From NCBI RefSeq assembly GCF_001983995.1, contig NZ_CP019450.1, positions 682,001 through 746,000 on the forward strand: 64,000 nt of DNA, read 5' to 3'. Below, piece by piece: positions 1 through 13,302 of the stretch; position 1 is the first letter of the stretch; each line of letters begins with the position of its first letter. The translations under genes were made by a program, and so were the position numbers. Under the pieces are notes generated by a model. The model was given only the letters and a program-made list of their open reading frames with translations, had not been told where the DNA came from and made no database searches. Origin of the DNA: Halioglobus japonicus. GTDB taxonomy: Bacteria; Pseudomonadota; Gammaproteobacteria; Pseudomonadales; Halieaceae.

Positions 1-196
1 TGGCCTTGCCGTCGACGTCGTCAAAGAAATAGGGGTTGTACTCTTCAGGGAAGTAGAGGTTGTCCTGCAGGTCGTATTCCGAGCACCGCAAATCCTGGAT
101 GCAGATAAAATCTGCGTCCTGCTCTTTCAGCCAGTCGTAAAAACCTTTGTCGGCGGCGTTTTTAACGCCGTCAGCGCTGAAACTGATGATCCTCAT
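1..196 (-). CDS. crc: Crc-like protein of the exonuclease III fold (5' part only)
   Basis: Only the first 65 codons lie in the window; the gene runs off the left edge. The start ATG is at 194-196 on the minus strand. The product begins MRIISFSADGVKNAADKG and contains DFICIQDLR, the N-terminal strand and first active-site loop of the exonuclease III/endonuclease/phosphatase fold. True exonuclease III has QET/K with a metal-binding Glu at this loop; here it is QD followed by Leu-Arg, as in Pseudomonas Crc (QDTR), a non-nuclease that acts with Hfq in catabolite repression. Its divergent position next to pyrE is the Pseudomonas arrangement and supports Crc. A catalytically active exonuclease III paralogue cannot be excluded without the C-terminal part. 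Confidence 0.72.
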   Translation of the reverse strand, partial: MRIISFSADGVKNAADKGFYDWLKEQDADFICIQDLRCSEYDLQDNLYFPEEYNPYFFDDVDGKA

Positions 197-429
197 TGCT
201 TACGTGGTCCCTTTATATATGAGGGTGTATGATACCCAGCCGGTGCCGTCACAGCATGCTGTGATGAGCGCGAACTATTCATTATGCAATTTTCGATTGC
301 AACAGACTATCGTTATGACCACCATTAATTATTACTATTCTGGCTCACAGGGCCGGCTCGTGGTCATGACCTAAATCAGCATTTTAGCTGGGAATCAGAC
401 GAATACAAAGTGGGATGATGCCCGGACCG

Positions 430-440
430 GGGTCGGACCC
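430..440. repeat. Short GC palindrome in the pyrE leader
   Basis: GGGTC-G-GACCC is a perfect 5-bp-arm palindrome just upstream of the pyrE ribosome binding site (GAGGAG, 451-456). It resembles half of the larger GGGGACAGACCCC-type hairpin found between metK and ahcY. Role unknown; it may be a chance or degenerate repeat. The rest of 197-467 is the divergent crc/pyrE intergenic region, where I see no clear promoter consensus. Confidence 0.3.
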
Positions 441-467
441 AAGCTAATCAGAGGAGTTTGTAGACCC

Positions 468-1109
468 ATGGAGGCCTACCAGAAAGAATTTATCGAGCTC
501 GCGCAGGACTACGAAGTACTGAAATTCGGCGAGTTCACCCTGAAGTCGGGCCGCATCAGCCCCTACTTTTTCAATGCTGGTGCTTTTGCCAGCGGCCGCG
601 CTCTGGCTGCGTTGGGCCGCTGTTATGCTCGGCGCATTGTTGAATCCGGTATCGAGTTTGATGTTTTGCTGGGCCCCGCTTACAAGGGGATTCCCCTGGC
701 GGCTGTGACGGCTGTGGCGCTTGCCGATGAACACGGCATGGATGTGCCCTTTGCCTATAACCGCAAGGAGGCCAAGGATCATGGTGAAGGTGGCGTGCTC
801 GTTGGGGCGCCCCTGGAAGGGCGGGTGCTGGTGATTGATGATGTGATTACAGCCGGCACCGCAGTGCGCGAAGTCATCACCATGATTGAGTCCGCCGGTG
901 CCACCCTCGCGGGTGTGGCCATCGGGCTGGATCGACAGGAGCGCGGCAAGGGCGAGCAGTCTGCCATCCAGGAACTGGAGCAGGCTTACGGCATCCCGGT
1001 GATGGGCATTATTCAGATGGGCCACATCATCGATTACCTCGAGGCGCGTGGCGATCGGGCGCTAGCCCTGGCCGCTATGAAGGAATACCGCAGCCAATAT
1101 GGCGTTTGA
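468..1109 (+). CDS. pyrE: Orotate phosphoribosyltransferase
   Basis: The 213-residue product has the usual PyrE length. It converts orotate and PRPP to orotidine 5'-monophosphate in de novo pyrimidine synthesis, in the cytoplasm. The PRPP-binding signature [12 protein letters not shown] is at residues 121-132, and the N-terminal [14 protein letters not shown] segment (about residues 23-36) is typical of bacterial PyrE. The ATG at 468 is preceded by GAGGAG with good spacing. It is divergent from the Crc-like gene and is followed by an unrelated coiled-coil protein. Identification is secure. Confidence 0.97.
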   Translation: MEAYQKEFIELAQDYEVLKFGEFTLKSGRISPYFFNAGAFASGRALAALGRCYARRIVESGIEFDVLLGPAYKGIPLAAVTAVALADEHGMDVPFAYNRKEAKDHGEGGVLVGAPLEGRVLVIDDVITAGTAVREVITMIESAGATLAGVAIGLDRQERGKGEQSAIQELEQAYGIPVMGIIQMGHIIDYLEARGDRALALAAMKEYRSQYGV

Positions 1110-1147
1110 GCTTGTCGGCTGCGTTCCTTAAGCCTTATATTGGCCCC

Positions 1148-1813
1148 ATGAAGATAACGGAATATCTCACACTTGGGGCCTTTGTGGCTGCGCTACTGTT
1201 TGGCTCTACAGCCCAGGCAGCGAACCTCTATCGCTACAAGAACGACCAGGGCAACACCGTTGTGGACGATCACGTCCCACCGGAGCACGTCAAGAAAGGC
1301 TATGAGATTCTCAACTCCAAGGGTGTGGTGGTTGGCGTCGTACCGCGTGAATTGACCCCCGAAGAGCAGAAAATGGCGGATGCCGAAGAGCGCCGCGCGG
1401 CCCGGGCCAAGGCGGAAGAGCAGCGCCTGCGGGAATGGGATGAGTCCCTGTTGCTGCGATACTCCACGATTGAGGACATCGAGGCCGCCCAGGAGCGCGC
1501 TCTGATGGACCTGCGCATCCGCGTATCGATTCTGAAAGGCAATAAGCGCTCACTCAAACAGCAAATTGAGAACTACCAGACCCAGGCCGCAGAGATGGAA
1601 CGTCTGGGCCAGAAGGTCGATGACAAGCGCCTCCAGGCGATTGACGATCTGCAGCGTGAAGTCGCGGCCACAGACAAGGCTATTGCCGAGCGTGAGCGGG
1701 AGATTCAGTCAGTGAACGCCGGCTACGCGGCCGATATTGAACGCTTCACCATGCTGCTGGATATGGTGGAATTCCGCCGCCAGCAATCCCTCAAGAAAGA
1801 CGATCCCTACTAG
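1148..1813 (+). CDS. Secreted DUF4124-type protein with coiled coil
   Basis: I chose the ATG at 1148 rather than the upstream in-frame start at 1106, because it gives a clean Sec signal peptide (KITEYLTLGAFVAALLFGS, cleavage near AQA-ANL). The 221-residue product then has a short N-terminal domain of DUF4124 type (NLYRYKNDQGNTVVDD) up to about residue 60. A long, highly charged alpha-helical segment follows (about residues 75-210, rich in Glu, Arg, Gln and Ala) that should form a coiled coil. It is probably periplasmic. Pseudomonas has a similar small protein in this neighbourhood; the function is unknown. Confidence 0.78.
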   Translation: MKITEYLTLGAFVAALLFGSTAQAANLYRYKNDQGNTVVDDHVPPEHVKKGYEILNSKGVVVGVVPRELTPEEQKMADAEERRAARAKAEEQRLREWDESLLLRYSTIEDIEAAQERALMDLRIRVSILKGNKRSLKQQIENYQTQAAEMERLGQKVDDKRLQAIDDLQREVAATDKAIAEREREIQSVNAGYAADIERFTMLLDMVEFRRQQSLKKDDPY

Positions 1814-1835
1814 CCCCATTGGCGGCTGGCTGAAC

Positions 1836-2474
1836 TCAGGAGTGGGCGTAGCTGCTGCTCGGTCCGGGTGCTGGCTGGCTGACAGCCTCGCGGAAGAAAC
1901 CATCGATCAACAGATCCCACTGGGCCTTCCAGCCTTCGGTGGGGGTGCGCTTGAAGCCGGAGCGAACGTATTGCGAGATACGCCCTTCGGCGGCGGCCAT
2001 CAGCAGGTTGGCTGCGGCGGGCAGCGGAATTTGCGGGCGCAGGCCCTCGCGCATTTCAGCCTCGCGAATCACCTGGCGTAGCTGCGTTTCAAACCGATCG
2101 AACAGTTGAGCTACGCGCACATGCAGGCGCTCAGTTTCACCCGCCAGTGCGTCACCGGTGAGTATCCGAGTAATGCCCGGGTTGCGTTCGGTGAACGCGA
2201 GCAGTAAGACAATCATCTTCTCGCAGCGAACCGCGGCGCTGGATTCTTCATTGAGAATAAGGTTGATACGGCTGAACAGGGTCTCTTCAATAAACTCGAT
2301 GAGTCCCTCGAACATTTTTGATTTGCTCGGGAAGTGACGATAGAGCGCCGCTTCAGACACGCCCACCTCTTTTGCCAGCCCGGCTGTGGTAATGCGGTTG
2401 CCCGGATTAGCTTCCAGCATTTGGGCCAGTGCTTCCAGGATTTGCTGACGCCGTTGGGATTTCTTAGGGGGCAT
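1836..2474 (-). CDS. slmA: Nucleoid occlusion factor SlmA (TetR family)
   Basis: The 212-residue TetR-type DNA-binding protein matches SlmA (also called Ttk), which binds specific chromosomal sites and blocks FtsZ ring formation over the nucleoid. The helix-turn-helix is at about residues 27-50 ([20 protein letters not shown]), followed by [19 protein letters not shown], a segment very close to E. coli and Pseudomonas SlmA. A GTG two codons upstream (2480) could also serve as start; ATG at 2474 is the more conventional choice, and neither has a strong ribosome binding site. It lies downstream of argB on the same strand, as in Pseudomonas. Confidence 0.93.
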   Translation of the reverse strand: MPPKKSQRRQQILEALAQMLEANPGNRITTAGLAKEVGVSEAALYRHFPSKSKMFEGLIEFIEETLFSRINLILNEESSAAVRCEKMIVLLLAFTERNPGITRILTGDALAGETERLHVRVAQLFDRFETQLRQVIREAEMREGLRPQIPLPAAANLLMAAAEGRISQYVRSGFKRTPTEGWKAQWDLLIDGFFREAVSQPAPGPSSSYAHS

Positions 2475-2522
2475 GGGCACTACTATTTGTCAGGTACAGT
2501 GCAATGCTAGCCGCTACCTGAC

Positions 2523-2545
2523 CGCCCTGCAATAAGCGCAGGGCG
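2523..2545. repeat. Hairpin between argB and slmA
   Basis: CGCCCTGC and GCAGGGCG form a perfect 8-bp stem with a 7-nt loop. It lies in the 110-bp gap downstream of argB and upstream of slmA. On the minus strand it is not followed by a T run, so it is not a canonical intrinsic terminator for argB; it could be an mRNA processing or stability hairpin. Confidence 0.45.
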
Positions 2546-2590
2546 AATTCGGCGCAAATAGCGTTTTTTTAAGGCTGAAATGACCTCTGC

Positions 2591-6068
<3,478 letters not shown>

Positions 6069-6142
6069 TGCCTGAACAGTCCCTTGCTGAACTGACAATC
6101 ATAGTACGGCGGCGCGGCGCCGTGAACGGGCATCTGTACTAT

Positions 6143-7339
6143 TTACGGGCTCAGGCGCAGGGCGATCTGGGCGATGATGCCGGCCGCCACGGTGGATTTT
6201 CCGGCCCTTGGCAGGGCAATTTCGCCATCGGCCCACAGCACAGTGACTTCATTCTCTTCGCTGTTGAAGCCAATGCCCTGGTCGGACACGTCGTTGGCCA
6301 CAATCATATCCAGGCCCTTGCGTTCCAGTTTGCCCCGGGCGTATTCGATCACCTGTTGGGTTTCTGCGGCGAAACCCACGGTGAATACCGGGTGATCGCT
6401 GGCGGCCACAGCGGCGACGATATCCGGATTTTTGACCAGGGCCAGGTGCACCTCATCCGGGCCCTTCTTGATCTTCTGTGTCTGGACGTCGGCCGGGCGG
6501 TAGTCTGCCACGGCGGCACAGGCAATGAATATGTCGCATTCAGGCAGCGCTTGCTCGCAGGCCTCGAGCATGTCCCGGGCGCTGGTCACAGGCACCACGC
6601 TGACCCGTTCAGGTGCGGGCAGATTCACGGGCCCGCTGATAACGGTGGTCTGAGCGCCTGCGGCCGCGGCAGCCTCGGCCAGCGCGTAGCCCATCTTGCC
6701 GGAGCTGTGGTTGGAGATATAGCGCACGGGATCCAGTGCCTCGCGGGTGGGGCCGGCGGTAATCACCACGCGTTTGCCCTGCAGTGCGCCTGTTTCAAAC
6801 ATGTCGGCCGCAGCCCGGGCGATGACCTCGGGTTGTTCCATGCGCCCCGGGCCCACATCGCCGCAGGCCTGTTCGCCGGAGGCCGGGCCCACCATCTGGA
6901 TGCCGCGCGATTGCAGCTGGGCAATATTTTCCTGGGTAGCCGCATCCTTCCACATCTGCTGGTTCATGGCTGGTGCCATTAACAGCGGCGCCGGCGTGGC
7001 GAGGGCGGCGGTGGTCAGCAGGTCATCGGCTCGACCGGCGGCCAGACGCGCGATCAAGTCTGCGGTGGCAGGCGCAACGAGCAGCAGGTCTGCCCAGCGG
7101 GCCAGCTCAATATGGCCCATGCCCTGTTCCGCTTCTGTATCCAGCAGTTCGGTGTGCACCGGATTGCCGGACAGTGCCTGCAGCGTCAGTGGCGTGATGA
7201 ATTCTTGGGCGCCACGGGTCATGACGACCCGGACATTCGCCCCCATTTCCTGGAGTTGGCGCACCAGTTCGGCGGATTTGTAGGCGGCGATACCACCGCT
7301 GACGCCGAGCAGAATATTGCGATTGAAAAGATGTCCCAT
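6143..7339 (-). CDS. coaBC: Bifunctional phosphopantothenoylcysteine decarboxylase/phosphopantothenate-cysteine ligase
   Basis: The 398-residue product catalyses the two coenzyme A steps from 4'-phosphopantothenate to 4'-phosphopantetheine. The N-terminal FMN flavoprotein domain (about 1-185) has SGGIAAYKSAEL, the active-site His in MGHIELARWADL, PAMNQQMW, and the conserved Cys in ACGDVGPGRM. The C-terminal ligase domain (about 190-398) has ITAGPTREALDPVR and the KIKK motif. The start is ATG 7339 (MGHLFNRNILLGVSGG); an in-frame GTG at 7417 would add a tail not seen in the family. In Pseudomonas dut lies between this gene and algC; here only 74 bp separate them. Confidence 0.96.
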   Translation of the reverse strand: MGHLFNRNILLGVSGGIAAYKSAELVRQLQEMGANVRVVMTRGAQEFITPLTLQALSGNPVHTELLDTEAEQGMGHIELARWADLLLVAPATADLIARLAAGRADDLLTTAALATPAPLLMAPAMNQQMWKDAATQENIAQLQSRGIQMVGPASGEQACGDVGPGRMEQPEVIARAAADMFETGALQGKRVVITAGPTREALDPVRYISNHSSGKMGYALAEAAAAAGAQTTVISGPVNLPAPERVSVVPVTSARDMLEACEQALPECDIFIACAAVADYRPADVQTQKIKKGPDEVHLALVKNPDIVAAVAASDHPVFTVGFAAETQQVIEYARGKLERKGLDMIVANDVSDQGIGFNSEENEVTVLWADGEIALPRAGKSTVAAGIIAQIALRLSP

Positions 7340-7438
7340 TGCCTGGCCCGAATTGCGACAATTGTCCCTGCACTGAAAAGGAACCGAAAGATACCACTGC
7401 GGGGCCCTATTTGACACTGCAGCTCAGGGAGGAGCGAC

Positions 7439-8113
7439 GTGACAAACCTATGCTGGCCATCGGGCGAAGGCCCCAGAGACAAGTTGTTGGGGAGGGGCGA
7501 GGCGAGCCTGTCGGACGCCGAGCTACTGGCGGTATTACTGGCGACCGGATATCGCAACCACAATGCACTGGAGCTGGCCCGGGATATCCTGCATGAATTC
7601 GGCGGCCTGGTAGGGTTTTTGCGGGCCGGCGAGGAAGAACTGCTGGCCTGCCGCGGTGTGGGGCGGGCCAAGTACGCCGTGGTGCGGGCCGCCCTGGAGC
7701 TGGCGCGGCGCCAGGCCCAGCAGCGACTGGAGGCGGGTAGTGTGCTCTCCAGCCCGGGCTGCACCCGACGATTCCTGCAGCACCACCTGGGGCGCCGGGA
7801 GCGCGAGGTGTTCTGCTGCATGTTCCTCGACAACCAGCACCGCCTGTTGCGCTGTGAGGACTTGTTCATGGGCACGCTGGACGGCGCTGCGGTCTACCCG
7901 AGGGAGGTGGCGGTGCGGGCGCTGCGCTATCGCGCTGCGGCGGTGATTTTTGCGCACAATCACCCCAGCGGTGTCGCAGAGCCAAGTTCGGCGGACCGGC
8001 GCATTACCGAGCGCCTGACTGCCGCCCTGGCGCTGCTGGATGTGCGGGTGCTGGACCATATTATTGTTGGCAGTGGCAGTGAATACTCGTTTGCTGAGGC
8101 CGGCCTGATCTAG
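7439..8113 (+). CDS. radC: RadC family JAMM-domain protein
   Basis: The 224-residue RadC homologue starts at GTG 7439, preceded by GGGAGGAG. It has an N-terminal helix-hairpin-helix region (about residues 20-90; LLACRGVGRAKYAVV) and a C-terminal JAMM metalloprotease-like domain with the metal ligands His173, His175 and Asp186 in AHNHPSGVAEPSSAD. The family was linked to DNA repair but its biochemical role is not settled. It is divergent from coaBC, the conserved Pseudomonas arrangement. Confidence 0.94.
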   Translation: MTNLCWPSGEGPRDKLLGRGEASLSDAELLAVLLATGYRNHNALELARDILHEFGGLVGFLRAGEEELLACRGVGRAKYAVVRAALELARRQAQQRLEAGSVLSSPGCTRRFLQHHLGRREREVFCCMFLDNQHRLLRCEDLFMGTLDGAAVYPREVAVRALRYRAAAVIFAHNHPSGVAEPSSADRRITERLTAALALLDVRVLDHIIVGSGSEYSFAEAGLI

Positions 8114-8186
8114 CGGCGCTTGTTCCGCATACCGTATCCGGTCCCGGCGATGCCATTGGGTGCCTGAGTGTCGCACGCGCTTTTTC

Positions 8187-8215
8187 TTGCTATGGCATGT
8201 ACGTTCTGGTATAAA
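8187..8215 (+). promoter_or_regulatory. Sigma-70 promoter of rpmB-rpmG
   Basis: TTGCTA (8187-8192) and TATAAA (8210-8215) are separated by 17 bp, close to the vegetative consensus. Transcription would start near 8222, giving a leader of about 80 nt before rpmB. The element lies in the radC/rpmB gap and no other promoter is apparent there. Confidence 0.7.
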
Positions 8216-8304
8216 GTCGCGCTCCGCGCGGCTGGGGTCCCTCTTTTGGGGTCTGATAGCCTCCATTTTTTTATTAATTCCCGCGATTTGGGAGAGACAG
8301 GATC

Positions 8305-8541
8305 ATGGCAAGAGTATGTCAGGTTACCGGCAAGCGCCCGGTCACCGGTAACAATGTATCGCACGCAAAGAACCGCACCCGTCGCCGTTTTTTGCCTAAC
8401 CTCCACCAGCACCGTTTCTGGGTGGAATCAGAGAAACGTTTCGTCAGCCTGCGCGTTTCCAGCAAGGGCATGCGCATCATCGACAAGAAGGGCATCGAAG
8501 CTGTTCTTGAAGATCTGCGCGCTCGCGGCGAAAAGGTATAA
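8305..8541 (+). CDS. rpmB: 50S ribosomal protein L28
   Basis: The 78-residue basic protein has the L28 start [20 protein letters not shown] and the conserved [13 protein letters not shown] segment. It is a large-subunit protein. A GGGAGAGA ribosome binding site lies upstream of ATG 8305. It is followed 12 bp later by rpmG, the usual two-gene operon. Confidence 0.98.
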   Translation: MARVCQVTGKRPVTGNNVSHAKNRTRRRFLPNLHQHRFWVESEKRFVSLRVSSKGMRIIDKKGIEAVLEDLRARGEKV

Positions 8542-8553
8542 GGGAGAGAGACC

Positions 8554-8709
8554 ATGAGAGACAAGATCCGCATGAACTCCTCAGCTGGTACAGGACACTT
8601 CTATACCACTGACAAGAACAAGCGCACTACTCCGGACAAGCTGGAGAAGAAAATGTACGATCCCGTTGTTCGCAAGCACGTGATGTACAAGGAAGGCAAA
8701 ATCAAGTAA
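8554..8709 (+). CDS. rpmG: 50S ribosomal protein L33
   Basis: A 51-codon gene starting at ATG 8554 ([19 protein letters not shown]) and ending TAA 8709 encodes L33. It contains no cysteine, so it is the zinc-independent (C-minus) form. GGGAGAGAG precedes the start. It is the second gene of the rpmB operon and is followed by an intrinsic terminator. MRDKIR...YKEGKIK matches the family over its whole length. Confidence 0.97.
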   Translation: MRDKIRMNSSAGTGHFYTTDKNKRTTPDKLEKKMYDPVVRKHVMYKEGKIK

Positions 8710-8731
8710 TTGCCTACCTGCGTAGAAGCTT

Positions 8732-8759
8732 AAAAAACCCGGCACTGCCGGGGTTTTTT
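8732..8759 (+). terminator. Intrinsic terminator after rpmG
   Basis: AAAAAACCCGGCA and TGCCGGGGTTTTTT form a GC stem flanked by A and T runs, 22 bp after the rpmG stop. The T run reaches 8759. The A/T flanks would also allow some function on the other strand. Confidence 0.88.
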
Positions 8760-8787
8760 GTTTCTGGGTGCAGGTTATGATGTCCGA

Positions 8788-9600
8788 ATGCCTGAATTAC
8801 CTGAAGTCGAAACCACGCGCCGGGGAGTAGAGCCCTATTCCGCCGGACAGACCATTAAACGCGTTATTGTGCGCAACCCCAGCCTGCGTTGGCCCGTACC
8901 GGCGTCGCTGCCGCGCAAGTTGCGAGGTCAGCAGGTGACGGCGGTGGAGCGGCGCGCCAAGTATCTGCTGTTTCGCACGGCCGCCGGCTCCATGATGATT
9001 CACCTTGGTATGTCGGGATCACTGCGCGTAGTTGATGCCAGAGAGCCACCTGGCAAGCACGATCATATCGATATTGTATTCGAGGGTGGCCGCTGCCTGC
9101 GCTATAACGATCCGCGGCGATTTGGCTGCTGCCTTTGGCTGGGGCCTGGGGAGAGCCATGACTTGCTCGAGGGGCTGGGTCCCGAGCCGCTGGGCCCAGA
9201 CTTTGATGGCGACCTGCTGTTCCGTCGATCGCGGGGCCGCAAGGTGCCCGTGAAGCAGTTTGTGATGGACGGCAAGGTGGTGGTGGGCGTTGGTAATATT
9301 TACGCTAACGAGGCCCTGTTTCAGGCGGGAATCCGCCCGGATCGACCCGCAGGGCGCATTTCCAGAGCGCGCTATGAGCGTCTGGCAGAGGAAATTAAGC
9401 GAGTACTTACTTTCGCTATAAACCAAGGTGGTACTACCTTGCGAGATTTCGTGGGGGGTGATGGCAAGCCGGGCTATTTTGCTCAGCAGTTGTTTGTTTA
9501 CGGCCGCGAAGGTGAGCCCTGTAAGCGCTGCCAACGAATGTTAAAAAAGTCTACATTGGGGCAGCGAACCACCGTGTACTGCGTGGCCTGCCAGCGGTGA
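8788..9600 (+). CDS. mutM: Formamidopyrimidine-DNA glycosylase
   Basis: The 270-residue base-excision repair enzyme removes 8-oxoguanine and formamidopyrimidines and nicks the abasic site. I start at ATG 8788 because the mature N-terminus must be Pro-Glu ([13 protein letters not shown]): the Pro is the catalytic nucleophile. The in-frame start at 8758 would bury it. The C-terminus has the zinc finger CKRC...CVAC. It follows the rpmG terminator and overlaps a short in-frame lead-in to the next gene. Confidence 0.97.
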   Translation: MPELPEVETTRRGVEPYSAGQTIKRVIVRNPSLRWPVPASLPRKLRGQQVTAVERRAKYLLFRTAAGSMMIHLGMSGSLRVVDAREPPGKHDHIDIVFEGGRCLRYNDPRRFGCCLWLGPGESHDLLEGLGPEPLGPDFDGDLLFRRSRGRKVPVKQFVMDGKVVVGVGNIYANEALFQAGIRPDRPAGRISRARYERLAEEIKRVLTFAINQGGTTLRDFVGGDGKPGYFAQQLFVYGREGEPCKRCQRMLKKSTLGQRTTVYCVACQR

Positions 9601-9656
9601 AACGGCTACACTTAAAAAAACAAAGGGGACGGGAAGGGAACCCGGGGAGTAAAACA

Positions 9657-10013
9657 ATGAAAAAAAATACTGGCGCACGACGCGCTGTCACAGCCCTGCT
9701 GATTGCATGCATGATGCTGCCTCAGGCGCTCTGGGCACAATCGGCGATTGATGAGAGCCCCAACGAGTGGGCCATGGTGGGTGATTTGCTGGTAGCGCGC
9801 CCGATCGGACTGGTTATGACTGCAGGCGGTGCAGCGGTGTGGCTGGTGAGCCTGCCCTTTACCCTGTTGGCGGGCCATGCCGGTGAAGCGGCTGAAACCC
9901 TGGTACTGGGCCCCGGTGAAGCAACCTTTATGCGCTGCCTCGGTTGCCGCGTGACCGGCTATACCGGCAAGGACGTTGAAGCGATCCGCGCTGCGCGGGA
10001 AGCCGAAGAGTAA
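9657..10013 (+). CDS. Small exported protein of unknown function
   Basis: The 118-residue product starts at ATG 9657, preceded by GGGGAG. It has a signal peptide or N-terminal membrane segment (about residues 9-27, ending ALWAQ). The conserved DLLVARPIGLVMTAGG...WLVSLPFTLLAGHAGEAAETLVLGPGEATFMR follows, including a hydrophobic stretch at about 49-72, and the C-terminus has a Cys pair (CLGC). Similar small proteins next to mutM/coaD are known in Pseudomonas under generic names. No function can be assigned. Confidence 0.72.
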   Translation: MKKNTGARRAVTALLIACMMLPQALWAQSAIDESPNEWAMVGDLLVARPIGLVMTAGGAAVWLVSLPFTLLAGHAGEAAETLVLGPGEATFMRCLGCRVTGYTGKDVEAIRAAREAEE

Positions 10014-10020
10014 TACTCCT

Positions 10021-10042
10021 GCCCGCCGCGCTCGCGGTGGGC
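10021..10042. terminator. Convergent hairpin terminator
   Basis: GCCCGCCGCG and CGCGGTGGGC form a 10-bp stem (one G-T wobble) with a 2-nt loop, between the small exported protein and the convergent coaD gene. The following T tract is short (CTATTT), so strength is uncertain. Confidence 0.55.
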
Positions 10043-10045
10043 TAT

Positions 10046-11153
<1,108 letters not shown>

Positions 11154-11234
11154 TTCTTCAGTTCATCCTGCAGTGGTAGGATAGTTGTTTTTCCGGGCGC
11201 CCTTCCGGCGCCTGCAAACTCTAACACGACATAT

Positions 11235-12640
11235 ATGAAGTTTTTCAAACGTAAAAAGAAGGCGGAACAGGTTGCCCCGCCGCGGATGCCCCTGCGCAGT
11301 CGCAGGATGTCGCAGCTGCACCCGATCCCGGTACCCAGGAACAAAGCACTGGCGCGCTTGCGCCGCAGGCCGAGGCTGCCACTCCCTCTGCGATAGAGCA
11401 GGTGCCTGACGCCGCCGCGAGCGTTGAGTCTCCGATCCAGCAAGAGCCATTAGCCGGTGAAGAGCCCTCAGCCGGTGAAGAGCCCTCAGCTGGTAAAGAG
11501 CCCTCAGCTGGTGAAGAGTCTTTAACCTATGAAGAGCCCTCAGCTGTCGAAGCGCCCGCAGCCCCTGAATCCTCATCCCAGGTTGAGCCCGCACAGCCCG
11601 AGACCCCTGCAACACAGGCGGAAGCGCCGATAGCGACGCCTGAGCCTACCGAAACCGAAGCTCAGGAAAATGCGCCAGTGCCTGCCGCTGAGCAGGAGAA
11701 ACCGGGTAAGCCGGGTTTCTTCGCCCGGTTGAAGGCCGGCCTGGGTCGCACCAGCGATAATCTCTCACAGGGCCTGGGCAATCTGTTCCTGGGCCGCAAG
11801 GAGATCGACGCCGACCTGCTGGAAGAGCTGGAGTCGCAGCTGTTGATGGCGGATGTGGGTGTCGATGCCACGGTGGACATTATTGGCCGTCTCACCCAGC
11901 GCGTGTCGCGCAAGGAGCTCACAGATCCTCAGGCGTTGCACAAAGCTCTGAAAGAGGAGTTGTTGAGCCTGCTCAAGCCCTGTGAGCAGCCCCTGCAGAT
12001 CACCGGGCACAAACCCTATGTCATTTTGATGGTAGGCGTAAACGGGGTGGGCAAGACCACCACCATTGGCAAGTTGGCCAAGCGCTTCCAGGCAGAAGGT
12101 CGCTCGGTCATGCTGGCCGCCGGCGATACCTTCCGAGCCGCGGCAGTAGAGCAGCTACAGGTGTGGGGTGAGCGCAACCAGGTCCCCGTGGTTGCCCAGC
12201 ACACCGGCGCTGATAGTGCGTCGGTGGTCTACGATGCGCTGCAGGCTGCACAGGCGCGTAATATCGACGTGCTGATTGCCGATACCGCCGGTCGCCTGCA
12301 CAACAAGGACAACCTGATGGAAGAACTCAAGAAGGTGGTCCGGGTGATGGGCAAGCTGGACGATTCCGCGCCCCATGAGGTGATGCTGGTGCTCGATGCT
12401 GGCACCGGTCAGAATGCGTTGGCGCAGGCAGATCATTTCCGGCAATGGGTTGGTGTTTCCGGGATCAGCCTGACCAAGCTGGACGGCACAGCCAAGGGCG
12501 GTGTTATTTTCGCGATCGCCAAGAAGCTGGGTCTGCCCATTCGCTTTATTGGCGTGGGCGAGGCCGCGGATGATCTCCGGCCTTTTGCTGCAGAAGAATT
12601 TATCGAGGCACTATTTGCGAGGGATGACAGCGCTGCATGA
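11235..12640 (+). CDS. ftsY: Signal recognition particle receptor FtsY, frameshifted near codon 15
   Basis: The GTPase core is intact: G1 [15 protein letters not shown]3 DTAGR and G4 TKLDG, after the N domain. It docks SRP-ribosome complexes at the inner membrane. The usual FtsY N-terminus [15 protein letters not shown] starts at ATG 11235 but is one base out of frame with the rest. One more C in GCCCC (11274-11278) restores a continuous 468-residue protein. Without repair, the only in-frame start is GTG 11402, which loses the basic membrane-targeting end. The acidic linker contains an 18-bp repeat. The stop overlaps the ftsE start (ATGA). Confidence 0.95.
11443..11550 (+). repeat. 18-bp tandem repeat in the FtsY acidic linker
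   Basis: Six head-to-tail 18-bp units of the type AGAGCCCTCAGCTGGTGA start at 11443, 11461, 11479, 11497, 11515 and 11533. Units 2-4 are nearly identical and unit 5 is the most diverged. Each encodes six residues of the pattern EPSAGE, so copy-number change would keep the frame. Confidence 0.9.
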
Positions 12641-13302
12641 TCACCTTTGAGCGGGTCAGCAAACGCTACGAAGAGGGGCACGACGCACTCAAGGAAGTGA
12701 GCTTCCAGATTGAGCGCGACGACCTGGTGTTTCTCACCGGCCATTCAGGCGCCGGTAAGAGCACCCTCATGCGCCTCATTATGCTCATGGATCGGGCGAC
12801 GCGCGGCAAAGTGTTAATCGATGGCCGCGATCTGGCTAGTGTGCCCAGCCGCGGTGTGCCCGCCCACCGCCGCGATATTGGTGTGGTGTTCCAGAATCAC
12901 CAGCTGCTGTTCGATCGGCCGGTCTTCGACAATGTTGCCCTGCCACTGGTAATCCGAGGCTATGACTACCGCGAGATTGGCCGTCGAGTGCGTGCAGCAC
13001 TGGACAAGGTTGGGCTGTTAAGCCGCGAGCGGGCGATGCCGGTCACCCTGTCAGGAGGTGAGCAGCAACGCGTGGGCATTGCCCGGGCGGTGGTGTGCAA
13101 ACCGAAAATTCTGCTGGCCGACGAACCCACCGGTAACCTCGACCCGGACCTGTCCGCCGAGATCATGCAGCTGTTTGAAGAATTCAACCGGGTGGGGGTG
13201 ACAATTCTCATCGCCAGTCACGACCTGGCCCTGATCTCGCGTTTACGCCACCGCATTCTTACTTTGAAAGAAGGCCGTCTGGTCACCGGGGGTGTGCTGT
13301 GA
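12637..13302 (+). CDS. ftsE: Cell division ATP-binding protein FtsE
   Basis: The 221-residue ABC ATPase has Walker A GHSGAGKSTLMRL (about 36-48), signature LSGGEQQRVGIARA and Walker B ILLADEPTGNLD. With FtsX it forms the divisome ABC complex that controls peptidoglycan hydrolysis at the septum. The ATG overlaps the ftsY stop and the TGA overlaps the ftsX GTG, so ftsY-ftsE-ftsX are translationally coupled. Confidence 0.97.
   Translation: MITFERVSKRYEEGHDALKEVSFQIERDDLVFLTGHSGAGKSTLMRLIMLMDRATRGKVLIDGRDLASVPSRGVPAHRRDIGVVFQNHQLLFDRPVFDNVALPLVIRGYDYREIGRRVRAALDKVGLLSRERAMPVTLSGGEQQRVGIARAVVCKPKILLADEPTGNLDPDLSAEIMQLFEEFNRVGVTILIASHDLALISRLRHRILTLKEGRLVTGGVL

Noticed and set aside
11443..11550. 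CRISPR array
   Set aside because: The 18-bp units are contiguous, lack spacers and are in frame within ftsY.
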